In this document: positions 56,090 through 64,000 of the stretch, piece after piece
Layout: the number at the start of each line of letters is the position of its first letter
Numbering within the stretch: position 1 is the first letter of the stretch
NCBI GenBank assembly: GCA_963700865.1
Contig: CAVOZC010000019.1
Location: 1 to 64,000, forward strand
DNA length: 64,000 nucleotides
Source of the DNA: CAVOGJ01 sp963700865
GTDB taxonomy: Bacteria; Planctomycetota; Planctomycetia; Pirellulales; Pirellulaceae
Reading direction: 5' to 3'
Notes under the pieces: generated by a model
What the model was told of the DNA's origin: nothing
Seen by the model: the letters and a program-made list of their open reading frames with translations, nothing else
Database searches by the model: none
Made by a program: the position numbers and the translations under genes

Positions 56090-59000
56090 GGTTGTGCTTG
56101 CGATTCGCGCACCCACTGGCCATTGCGTGTGACAAACGTTTGCGGTGCGTCCTCCGACGGTTGCATTTTGACGACGTACGGTGACTGGCCCCGCGGGTTC
56201 CGTGCGGGCACGCGGGGTACCAGTTCCTGATAAGCAACCGGGGCCACGCCCCTTGTTTCGAGCGAGCTTTGCGGCTGCTGGAGTGGTGAGGGTAAGGGCC
56301 CGGTCTCGGCCGGGTTGACCGGAACGCTTTCCCAGGTCGGTGCGAGCTCGCCAGGCGAATCGTACTCCCGGGTATACGGCGGTGCCGATTGGTAGGCGTT
56401 GCGTCCCGTGTCGTTCGCATCCGTCAAGCCGGCCGGGTTGCGGTCGGGATAAATGGTTGCGGGGCATCCGCCGCCTTGTCCCGGTACGGTTCCGTCGGAG
56501 AAGCTCTCGCAGGCGTTGACGTCAAAGTAGCCATGCACGCGGTACACGTCCGACAGGCACCAACTCATGCGGTCGCTCTCCATCTGGTTGATGCAGTTGA
56601 CGTCCTGTTCGCCGCGAACGATATACGGGGTCAAAATGAACAGCAGCTCGAAGCGATCCTTTCTGTCCTGCTCGTAGCGAAACAAGTCGCCCAGCACGGG
56701 GATGCCCGACAGGAAGGGAACGCCGCGATTGAACTGACGATCCGCTTCGGAGATGAGTCCCCCGATGACCACGGTCTGCCCGCTGCGGGCGCTTACGGTC
56801 GTCTGGGCGGTGATGATGTCAATGATCGGCGAGAAAATTACATCTCCGCCCGCTGAGATCGAGATGGGAATGCCTTCGTCTTGCGGACCCAATTTCGATT
56901 TTTCGGCGTTGATCTCCATGACCACCAGCCCGTCGGGGCTGATCCGCGGCGTCACTCCCAGCAACAATCCGACGTTTTCCAGCACCGTGTTGTTGATCGT
57001 GCCGTTGATGGTCAACTGACTGGACGTGATCCGTGGCACGCGTTGCCCAACCTGCACAAAGGCGGGTTGATTGTCGAGCGTCATGATTTGCGGTCGGCTG
57101 AGCACCTGCATCCGTGTGTCGACCTCGAGGGCCCGAATGAGCACGCTCAGTGCATCACTGCTGGCCGACAAGACCAGCCCGCCGAATCCTAGCTCGTTGT
57201 TGATTCTGCCCAGTCCGAAATTGCCGAGCGTCTGGGCGCCGATCATGCCCGCGGAGCGTATCGAAATGTCGCTCGCCGAATTGCCTAGGGGAGCATTGTT
57301 GAAATCGAAACCGGGAATAAGTTCGGCAGACATATCCATCGCGCTGGTCACCACGCTGCGGTCAAACAGCAGTGGGTCTTGAATGCCCAGTTCCGTGCCG
57401 AGTTCGCAAAACCGGGTCAAATCCACCTCGGCAATCAGCACCTGGATCATGACCATCGGCGGGCGGGCGTCCAGCTCCTGCACGATCTGGTTGATTTCGT
57501 CAAAGTAGCGGGGCGTGGCACTCACAATAAGACTGTTGCTTACCGGTTCGGGAACCACGACGACTTCCCGCTCGATCTGCTGGAAGGGGCTGACCGTGGC
57601 GGGAGCCACGTCCTGAATTTGCCGCTCGCTGCGAAGGAACTCGTTGATCGCTGTTGCGACATCGATGGCGGGGGCATAACGCAGTCGGTAGACGACGCTC
57701 TTTCGTTGTTCGACGTCCTCTTCGTCCAGTCGCAGCAGGATCGCCTCCACCACCCGCAGGTCCGCCAGGGAACCCGAGGCCACGATGCTGTTGGTCCGCT
57801 CATCCACGGTGAATCGCAGCGGGATGAGCGCGTTCGACGCGATGCTGTTGGCCTGTCCCCCCTGGAACCCGGTTCCCAATTGATTGCCGAACAACTCTTG
57901 CAGCACTTCCGCCAACAGCACCGCATCGCCGTTGACGATCGTAAAGACCTTGATCTCCGCGTCTTCGGCCGGAAGTTCGTCCAGCTGTCGGATGAGGGCC
58001 GCGATGAGATCCATGCTCTCCGCAGGCCCGCGCACCACCACCGTATTCGACCGCGGGTCGGCCGTGACCTGGACATCGGCCAGCACACCCGACTGGTACA
58101 GTCGTTTTCCCTTGGCATCGACCGTGGCCAGTGAGAGAGTCGATGCAGGACGACCGGTCGATGTCTCACCCGCTGGCTGATCGCTGCTCGAACCCTTCAG
58201 CGCCTCTTCCAGGATGGGCACCAGGTCCTCGGCCAATGAATTCTTGAGGTGAAAGACACGCACCTCATTTACGGCCGCGCCCTTGGCCACGTCAAGCGAC
58301 ATCAGCAGCTTGCGGACTTCCGCCGCGTCGCGGGGACTGGCCTGCACGATGATGGCATTGCTGCGGAAATCGGAAACGACGCGAACCTTCGTGCCCAGGC
58401 CGCCCCGCTCCTCGTAGAAATTATTGATCGTCTCCTCGGCTTCGCTGGCACTCAGGTATTGCAGTTGAAACACGTGAAACTGCTCGTCCGGTTCGGCAGG
58501 CCGATCGAGTTTCTCGATCAGAGTCTTGACGACCTTCACGCTTTCGGGCCGGCCAAGCAACAACAGAGCGTTGGGCTTCACGAGTGGCGTGATACTTACA
58601 CGCCCCTGGCGGACCGAAAGCACTTCGTCTTGTAATGGGCGGATGATCTCGGCGATGGCTTCGCTGTCGACGTGCTGCAGGTCGACGACTTCGATCGCCG
58701 GCTCGGTCACCACGCTTAACTCTTCGATCTCGCGAATGATCTTATTTACCCGCTCCACGTCTTCCTTCTTGCCGCGCAGTACGATGACGTCGAGTCCATC
58801 GAGGTACTCAATCTGGACGGGCCCCAGCAGGCCTTCTGGATCCTCACCATTTGCCGCGGGGCTGTTCGCCGGAAGTACGCCGCGTCCTTCATTCGGTGGC
58901 GTCGCCTGTGCTATTTCGCGTGGCGTCCGCTCCCGAGGATGGATGCCTTCCTTGTCCCACTGCACGATATCGGTACGCTTGGCCGGCCGCTGGCCGGCGT

Positions 59001-59664
59001 GATTGGCGCGACGGTTGATCAGCTCCATCGCCCGCTGCACCGATGCGGGACGAGCACCCGCCGCCGCCACCAGTTCCGTTTGTTCGTTCCGTGCGACGCG
59101 CGGTTGGTCCAGCACACCGATCACACGGGCCCAGGCCCCGGTCGCCGCGGCCGACCCCTCGAGCTTGACGGCATTCGCCGCATAGTCCAGTGTCAGCCGA
59201 ATCCGCTGCTCTGTTCCGCTGCCGACCGTCAGTGTTTCGGCGGTGCCGTCCGGGGTGCACTGCGCTGGCACCGAGCCGTGGTAGAGCCGCAAAATGGTCG
59301 TGCGTAGCTTGTTGGCCGAATAGTGCCGCAGCGGGATGGTCCGCGGCTCGCCGTCAGCCGACGTTGCGACACGCCGCGACGATCCGCCGGACGAGTCGCC
59401 CGCGTCCCGCATGATGGGAACCAGATCCTGATGGACCTGTGGCGGAGCCACGATCACCATGCGTCCCGTCTCGGGGTCGGCGGCAATGCGAATGGACGGA
59501 TCGGCCTGAAAGGCCTGCCGTAGTTCGGCCGCTAGCGTTGCCACCGTCGCCGGTTCGACTTGATACACGCGCGAGACCAAGTCCCCGGCAACCTGACTCC
59601 AACCCGGAACGCCACAGGCGATCAGCAGCGAAAAGGCGATGGTGGTTGGAATACGTGACGGCAT
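56086..59664 (-). CDS. Large secretin (type II/IV-type outer-membrane channel)
   Basis: Secretins form the outer-membrane ring of type II secretion and pilus systems. The 1192-residue protein has a signal peptide ('IAFSLLIACGVPGWSQVAG'), then several N-domains ('LLLLGRPESVKVVKTLIEKL', 'RVVSDFRSNAIIVQASPRDA') and the secretin core with 'QPAFVQVGQRVPRITSSQLT', 'LLGVTPRISPDGLVVMEINA' and 'TVVIGGLISEADRQFNRGVP'. A Cys-containing C-terminal tail of about 170 residues follows. I start at the ATG at 59664; the 141 open codons upstream consist of repeat-derived sequence. It overlaps the lipoprotein gene by ATGA. No GspE or GspF homologue is in view. Confidence 0.88.
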   Translation of the reverse strand: MPSRIPTTIAFSLLIACGVPGWSQVAGDLVSRVYQVEPATVATLAAELRQAFQADPSIRIAADPETGRMVIVAPPQVHQDLVPIMRDAGDSSGGSSRRVATSADGEPRTIPLRHYSANKLRTTILRLYHGSVPAQCTPDGTAETLTVGSGTEQRIRLTLDYAANAVKLEGSAAATGAWARVIGVLDQPRVARNEQTELVAAAGARPASVQRAMELINRRANHAGQRPAKRTDIVQWDKEGIHPRERTPREIAQATPPNEGRGVLPANSPAANGEDPEGLLGPVQIEYLDGLDVIVLRGKKEDVERVNKIIREIEELSVVTEPAIEVVDLQHVDSEAIAEIIRPLQDEVLSVRQGRVSITPLVKPNALLLLGRPESVKVVKTLIEKLDRPAEPDEQFHVFQLQYLSASEAEETINNFYEERGGLGTKVRVVSDFRSNAIIVQASPRDAAEVRKLLMSLDVAKGAAVNEVRVFHLKNSLAEDLVPILEEALKGSSSDQPAGETSTGRPASTLSLATVDAKGKRLYQSGVLADVQVTADPRSNTVVVRGPAESMDLIAALIRQLDELPAEDAEIKVFTIVNGDAVLLAEVLQELFGNQLGTGFQGGQANSIASNALIPLRFTVDERTNSIVASGSLADLRVVEAILLRLDEEDVEQRKSVVYRLRYAPAIDVATAINEFLRSERQIQDVAPATVSPFQQIEREVVVVPEPVSNSLIVSATPRYFDEINQIVQELDARPPMVMIQVLIAEVDLTRFCELGTELGIQDPLLFDRSVVTSAMDMSAELIPGFDFNNAPLGNSASDISIRSAGMIGAQTLGNFGLGRINNELGFGGLVLSASSDALSVLIRALEVDTRMQVLSRPQIMTLDNQPAFVQVGQRVPRITSSQLTINGTINNTVLENVGLLLGVTPRISPDGLVVMEINAEKSKLGPQDEGIPISISAGGDVIFSPIIDIITAQTTVSARSGQTVVIGGLISEADRQFNRGVPFLSGIPVLGDLFRYEQDRKDRFELLFILTPYIVRGEQDVNCINQMESDRMSWCLSDVYRVHGYFDVNACESFSDGTVPGQGGGCPATIYPDRNPAGLTDANDTGRNAYQSAPPYTREYDSPGELAPTWESVPVNPAETGPLPSPLQQPQSSLETRGVAPVAYQELVPRVPARNPRGQSPYVVKMQPSEDAPQTFVTRNGQWVRESQAQP

Positions 59665-59856
59665 GAAAAACGGTCCACGGAAACAGGTGAGGACGACCCG
59701 CAGCGGTGGACCACCTCCGCGCTGGGGTCGCGCCGCATAATGCAAATGATCGGTAAAGTTTGACTGATCGCTCCAATTTAATGCGGTGCAGCCGGGCCAA
59801 TTTTTGTCCGATCGGGTCGCTAAGCCTTGCGGGCACCGCTGGCCAAAAGGCCGGCT

Positions 59857-59928
59857 TCCGCAGCGGGTTGGAAACACTGAGGCACAGAGGACACGAAGCC
59901 CCCTGTTTCCTCTGTTTCTCTGTGTTTC
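59857..59928. repeat. Imperfect inverted repeat and first copy of a direct repeat
   Basis: GAAACACTGAGGCACAGAGG (59871-59890) and CCTCTGTTTCTCTGTGTTTC (59909-59928) form an imperfect 20-bp inverted repeat with 17 matching positions. The left arm is within a 49-bp sequence repeated at 60028-60076. The whole resembles the dispersed 'ACAGAG/CTCTGT' repeats common in planctomycete genomes. Confidence 0.8.
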
Positions 59929-60027
59929 CGCCGTCGGTCGTTCTCGGGTAAGCCCCGACGCTGCGGATGGCCGAAGCGTACTGCCAGTTCTCCCAGCATT
60001 GCCTGGCATTCGCCCGGGGCGCTGGAA

Positions 60028-60076
60028 TCCGCGGCGGGTTGGAAACACTGAGGCACAGAGGACACGAAGCCCCCTG
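60028..60076. repeat. Second copy of the 49-bp direct repeat
   Basis: Nearly identical to 59857-59905 (one mismatch seen by eye, A/G). It lacks the right arm of the inverted repeat. The stretch 59665-60193 between the secretin and the next gene holds only these repeats; no coding sequence is supported. Confidence 0.8.
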
Positions 60077-60193
60077 CCACTCACCATGCCCGTGAGTGGT
60101 GGGCTTTTCTCCTAGGGCCCGGTATCATCGGACGCACGTGATCGTCCCACGCAGGCTCAGCGCCGCTGCGATTCTTAGAAGGAGGGTTCATCC

Positions 60194-61065
60194 ATGGCCA
60201 CCTCGGTCGAACGCATTCTCAGCGAAGTCGGTCCGCTGGCTTTTCCTGGGGTGTTCGATACGCTGTCGGCGAAACTTGCGGAGCGAGTCGGATTTCCCGC
60301 TCAGCCTTTGTCTCTGGCTTTTCCGTGGCCGCCACCATGATTGGCGAACCTGATATGGGGCTGCTCACGCAGACCGAAATCATCGAGCGGGCTCGGCAAA
60401 TCTGTGGCAGTGTCGAAATACCGATCCTGGTGGACGCCGACACCGGGTATGGCAATCCGCTCAACGTGATCCGCACGATCAACGGGCTGGTGGCGGCGGG
60501 CGCGGCCGGTTGCTTGCTGGAGGATCAGGTGTGGCCCAAGAAATGCGGCCACATGCGGGACAAACGGCTCGTCTCGCGTGACGAATACCTGCATAAGATT
60601 CGTGCGGCCGTCGAGGCGCGGGGTGACCGTGATTTCTTCATCGTGGCTCGTACCGATGCCTTGGCCGTGGAAGGCATGGACGAAGCGGTGGCGCGCGTCA
60701 CCGCGGCGCGTGCGGCGGGTGCCGATGCCTGCTTTATTGAGGCGCCCGAATCGGTCGCGCAGCTGACGGAAATCGGCCGGCGAGCCCCAGGGCCCAGGGT
60801 GGCAAATATGATCGAGGGTGGTCGGACCCCCGTATTGGCGCGAGACGAGTTGGCCGGCTTGGGGTTCCACTTGATCCTCTATCCGCTGGCGGGCTTGTTC
60901 GCGGCGGCTCGTTCGCTGGAACGAGTCTACGAGATGCTGCGGGCAGCGGGCACGACGGGGGGCGACCCGGACGAGTTGCTCACGTTTGCGGAATTTAATG
61001 ATCGGATGGGCGTGGAGGAGAAATACGAGCTGGCTCGACGGTTTGGTGTGGGCGGCAGTTCGTAG
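60194..61065 (+). CDS. Isocitrate lyase/PEP mutase-family enzyme, one frameshift
   Basis: The product belongs to the family containing 2-methylisocitrate lyase, PEP phosphonomutase and oxaloacetate decarboxylase. The N-terminus 'MATSVERILSEVGPLAFPGV' followed by 'FDTLSAKLAERVGF' and, after a break near 60300, 'MIGEPDMGLLTQTEIIERAR', 'IPILVDADTGYGNPLNVIRT' and 'LLEDQVWPKKCGHMRDKRLV' are all visible. Asp-Ala-Asp-Thr-Gly-Tyr-Gly binds Mg2+, and Lys-Lys-Cys-Gly-His is the catalytic loop with Cys, which favours the methylisocitrate or isocitrate lyase-like group over PEP mutase. A GGAGGG ribosome site precedes ATG 60194. One indel around 60295-60310 splits the frame. Exact substrate unknown. Confidence 0.78.
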
Positions 61066-61429
61066 CCGAAGTCGCCAGACATTGGGGGTTGGGGCTTGGC
61101 TCGGCGTTTCCGGGCCAAATTCGTGCGAATTCGGCTACGAGGCTTGGCAAGTTCTTGTGGTTCCGCCTTAGGCCGATGGGACGTAGTGCAGGCTTGTTAC
61201 TTGCCTTTTGTCCAGCATCCATCGCCTTCCTCGTACTCCTACGTGTCATCAGCTCGGCGCACACGCTCGATTCGAGTACGAGTACGACAACGCGAACGCA
61301 GACACAGACTTCGCAAATGGGAGATTGGTTGAGTGCGTAGCCTGGGGGATTCATGGGGCGCTGTCGGAACAGGAGAATCATCCCAGACTTGCCAATCTTT
61401 GTCCGCCAGGTCTGTGTCTTCCCCTTATG
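61066..61429. other. Intergenic stretch with a GAGTAC-type short repeat
   Basis: No gene is supported. The inverted pair CTCGTACTC (61230-61238) and GAGTACGAG (61274-61282) lies within a stretch whose translation gives an alternating Tyr/Glu/Asp/Asn pattern, typical of short hexanucleotide repeats. Some of this DNA may be the decayed 5' part of the sulfatase gene to the right. Confidence 0.45.
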
Positions 61430-62830
61430 TTCCACTTAGGGTTGTCAAAGTTATCTCCCGACGAGCAACAATTGTTCGCGCATCAGGCGGAAGTCTTCGC
61501 CGCATACCCCGGTATGACGGGCACCGAGATCGGGCACTTCATCGACGCCATTGAAGAATTGGGAGACAACACCTTGGTCATTTTTATCGCTGGCGATAAC
61601 GGCACCAGCGCCGAAGGTGGCATGAATGGCATGTACAACGAGATGACGTACTTCAACGGCGTGAAGGAACAGGTCAAAGACATGCTCCAGCATCTTGACG
61701 AGTGGGGCAGTCCCAGCACCTTCCCCCACATGGCCGCGGGCTGAGCCGTTTGCTTCGACGGGCCGTTCACTTGGACCAAGCAGATTCCGTCAAACTACGG
61801 GGGAACTCGTCAGGGGATGGTGATCCACCGGCCCGCGCGAATTAAGGCCAAAAACGGCCTGCGACCGCAGTGGCACCGCTTTATTTCGCGCCCACGATCT
61901 TAGAAGCGGTCGGCTTACCGCAGCCGCGGATCGTCAATGGCATCGGGCAGCGGCCAATGGAAGGTGTCAGCATGATCTACACATTCGATCATCCTCAGAC
62001 GGCCGACAGACATCTTGTGCAATACTTCGAGCTCTTCGGCAACCGGGGGGGTTAATACGACGGATGGTTCGCCGGCGCGATCCATTGAGCACCCTGGGGC
62101 GGCACGTCCCGCCACCGGTTGAAGGAAGACGTGTAGGAACTCTATCACGTGGCGGAAGACTTCAGCATGTCGGTGGATTTATCGGCCAAGCACCCCGACA
62201 AATTAAAAGAGTTGCAGGAAATCTTCCTCGCCGAGGCCGCAAAATACAAGGTGCTGCCCATCGACGATCGTATGGTTGAACGCGTGAATTCGTTGCTTGC
62301 CGGTCGCCCGGATATCATGGCGGGGCGGACGACACTGACCGCGTATGCAGGGCTGGGATTCCTGTCAGAGAACGACTTTATCAACACGAAGAGAGCTTCG
62401 TTTGACATCGTCGCCGAGATTGAAGCGGCGGTTGCAAAGACCAACGGCGTGATCGTCAGCCAGGCTGGCCGCCTTGGTGGCTGGAGGTTCTACGTCAAGG
62501 CTGGCAAGCCGATTTACGTGCACAACTATCCGGGACTCAATAGCTATGAGATACGATTCGATACGTCCCTTCCCTCGGGTCCAGCAACCGTAAAATTGGA
62601 CTTCGCCTGTGACGGCCAGCCAAAATTGCGGGGGCGGCACGGCCACACTCTATTTCAACGACAAGGCCGACGGCCCGGGCCGAGTCGAAAAGACGCAGTT
62701 CGGCATTTGGTCGGCGGATGAGATGGCCAATGTCGGCATCGACCGTTAGACATCGGTTTCGCCGGAGTTCACCGAGGAAACCAGCGAATTTACCGGTAAG
62801 ATCGACAAGGTGACCATCACGTTGAAGTAA
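61430..62830 (+). pseudogene. Decayed arylsulfatase gene lacking its catalytic N-terminal half
   Basis: Fragments of a sulfatase align with the C-terminal half of family members: 'LSPDEQQLFAHQAEVFAAYP', 'LGDNTLVIFIAGDNGTSAEG', 'MNGMYNEMTYFNGVKEQVKD', 'LQHLDEWGSPSTFPHMAAG', 'TKQIPSNYGGTRQGMVIHRP', 'LVQYFELFGNRGG', 'LLAGRPDIMAGRTTLTAY' and 'SEFTGKIDKVTITLK'. The formylglycine-bearing Cys-x-Pro-x-Arg site is absent from the window. In-frame stops occur at about 61744 (TGA), 62055 (TAA), 62085 (TGA), 62137 (TAG) and 62749 (TAG), and the frame shifts near 61870 and 62630. Several stops sit where Trp or Arg is expected, so single transitions explain them. I treat this as a true pseudogene. Confidence 0.75.
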
Positions 62831-63113
62831 ATGGGTCCGATGCCGCTTATTTTTTCCGGACGACGAGAACGCCTGCCGGCGTCGGGGCCTGCACTCGGCA
62901 ACTGCATCGCTTAATCATCCGACGTGCGACTACTTCGCCGGGTATTGGCTCCGGGCTGGGGACGCGAGGCCGCTGGTTTCGGTCCCGGAGCGTAGGTTCC
63001 TGCACGCCAACACGGTCACGCGCATGTTGGCTCAATTGAACGAACCCGAGCTCAGCGACTGAGCTGATCTCGCCCCGCGGATGCATTCCCACGCTGCCTA
63101 TCTTCAGGCATGA

Positions 63114-64000
63114 TCAGCGGAACCGTCGCGACGTGAAAACAGGAACGTTGGCAAGCTTGATCTGCAGCTTGTCACCGGTGATTTTTCGGTCCCGCTCGTT
63201 ACCTTCTTCGCCCCGTCGTCCCCAAACGGCGAAGATCGAATCGCTCCGCCTCAAGCTGTTTTCATAGCGGTGGCTGTTCCACAAGTTAAAGTCCTGTACG
63301 TCCACCCCGCCATCCGCATTGAAGTCACCGGCGGTCCACGCTGCAGCGTAGGTAAACTTGTGTTCGTTCCACGCCAGATAGTCTGATTCGTTGACTCGGC
63401 CGTCTAAATTCGCATCCCCGATTAAATAGGGAAGGCCGGACGGAAGCTGACGCGCACCCGCTACGGCAAGCCACCGATCGCGATCCGCCAGGTCGACCAG
63501 ACCTTCACCCGTTAGATCGAAGGCGATCTCGTAGTTGCCCGCGGCAATGTTGGCGATCAGCTGATCGATGTCCGCCCCGTCGCACACACCACTGCCGTCA
63601 AAATCACACTCGGGCGTCATCTGATACATGCGACCATGAACACCTTCCGCCCGACCGGTCCCGTGGCCGGTCCAAAACATGCCAACTTGTCCGTCAGCGG
63701 TCATCGCCAGCACGGGTGACGTTTGAGGTCCTTGATCGGCGGACGGCACGAGAAACTCATCCGTTTGGGCTATGGCAACGGCATCGTAGAGTCTTGCAAA
63801 AACGCCGGCACCGCTGCTGTCCTGCTTGTGGCTCTGCCAACCAACGACGAAGTTGCCGTGAGGATCCACGGCAACACTTGGATGGCGTTGCGGGGCGAGC
63901 GTCGTTTGGTTCACCTGAAATTCGACCGGCTGTATTGGCGTCTTGTCTGACGCGAACTGGCGGCCAAAAACGCCCCAGGTATTGCCGTCCTGGTTGACGC
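63114..64000 (-). CDS. C-terminal part of a large exported protein with a dockerin-like tail
   Basis: The frame is open to the right edge. The first visible part contains a repeated motif, 'GVFGRQF' ... 'VEFQVNQTTLAPQRHPSVAV' ... 'GNFVVGWQSHKQDSSGAGVF', with paired VNxTT and VVGWQS landmarks typical of a repeat family in planctomycete surface proteins. EF-hand segments follow: 'CDFDGSGVCDGADIDQLIAN', 'GDANLDGRVNESDYLAWNEH' and 'AGDFNADGGVDVQDFNLWNS', resembling the tails of the two proteases. The last 40 residues are a charged tail. It is probably an exported protein longer than the window shows. Confidence 0.7.
   Translation of the reverse strand, partial: VNQDGNTWGVFGRQFASDKTPIQPVEFQVNQTTLAPQRHPSVAVDPHGNFVVGWQSHKQDSSGAGVFARLYDAVAIAQTDEFLVPSADQGPQTSPVLAMTADGQVGMFWTGHGTGRAEGVHGRMYQMTPECDFDGSGVCDGADIDQLIANIAAGNYEIAFDLTGEGLVDLADRDRWLAVAGARQLPSGLPYLIGDANLDGRVNESDYLAWNEHKFTYAAAWTAGDFNADGGVDVQDFNLWNSHRYENSLRRSDSIFAVWGRRGEEGNERDRKITGDKLQIKLANVPVFTSRRFR

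Noticed and set aside
61089..61340. Plus-strand frame of 83 codons before the sulfatase remnant
   Set aside because: Composition is that of a short hexanucleotide repeat (Ser/Thr or Tyr/Glu/Asp alternation by frame); no homology recognised.

Overview
The window looks like a metagenome-derived contig of a planctomycete, probably Pirellulales-like. Evidence visible in the sequence: N-terminal LEPR-LL-type tags on very large exported proteins, double EF-hand dockerin-like tails, a PEP-CTERM-like C-terminus, a family of EF-hand and Spy-like exported proteins, an orphan TadE/TadE/TadG set, futalosine-pathway menaquinone genes, and mostly single-gene or short transcription units. Positions 1 to about 5230 look different: they are visibly more GC-rich, have a gene set more like Verrucomicrobiota, Kiritimatiellota or Lentisphaerota (end of an HZS-alpha-type protein, a DUF3863 protein, prmA, a large AsmA-like protein), and are heavily frameshifted. 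This block joins the rest inside the last codons of tatD, so it is either an assembly chimera or a transferred block.

Layout. 1-5230: foreign-looking block. 5230-6025: tatD lacking its extreme C-terminus. 6096-8380: a GC-rich tandem-repeat array, four copies of a 47-bp unit grading into about ten copies of a 216-bp unit. 8446-21455: a leftward operon nuoI, DUF2203, nuoA, nuoC, nuoD, nuoH, nuoJ, nuoK, nuoL, nuoM, nuoN and a DinB-like gene, with no nuoB, nuoE, nuoF or nuoG. 21456-22331: a gene-poor stretch with a candidate small RNA ending in a strong intrinsic terminator. 22332-24791: csrA, tRNA-Glu(TTC), a TPR lipoprotein and a PH-domain membrane protein. 24950-37983: an exported enzyme block (animal-type haem peroxidase, 1787-residue subtilase, acyl-CoA dehydrogenase, CbiX-type chelatase, reprolysin-like metalloprotease). 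38227-42471: amidohydrolase, ABC-2/CPBP fusion and its NatA-like ATPase, all overlapping or tightly spaced. 42722-45118: TadE, TadE and TadG-VWA genes. 45145-47068: mqnC and mqnA. 47238-56089: WD40 protein, lhgO, C-terminal processing protease, EF-hand protein, Spy-like protein, BON protein and a lipoprotein. 56086-59664: a 1192-residue secretin. 60194-61065: PEP mutase/isocitrate lyase-family enzyme. 61430-62830: a decayed sulfatase. 63114-64000: the end of another dockerin-like-tail protein.

How the genes fit together. The Nuo membrane arm with NuoCDI would reduce the menaquinone made by MqnA and MqnC; the amidohydrolase at 38227 could even be the aminofutalosine deaminase of that route. 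LhgO also delivers electrons to the membrane. The secretin, its overlapping lipoprotein and the Tad pseudopilin-like proteins are cell-envelope machinery, and the LEPR-tagged proteases, peroxidase and dockerin-tail proteins are probable exported cargo or surface proteins.

Quality caveat. Many clearly housekeeping genes (prmA, nuoN, mqnC, tadG, the isocitrate lyase-family gene, the ABC-2 fusion) carry single-base frameshifts with homology intact on both sides. The simplest reading is residual indel error in the assembly, not gene decay. The sulfatase is the exception: it has stop codons explicable by substitutions and lacks its catalytic half, so it looks like a true pseudogene.
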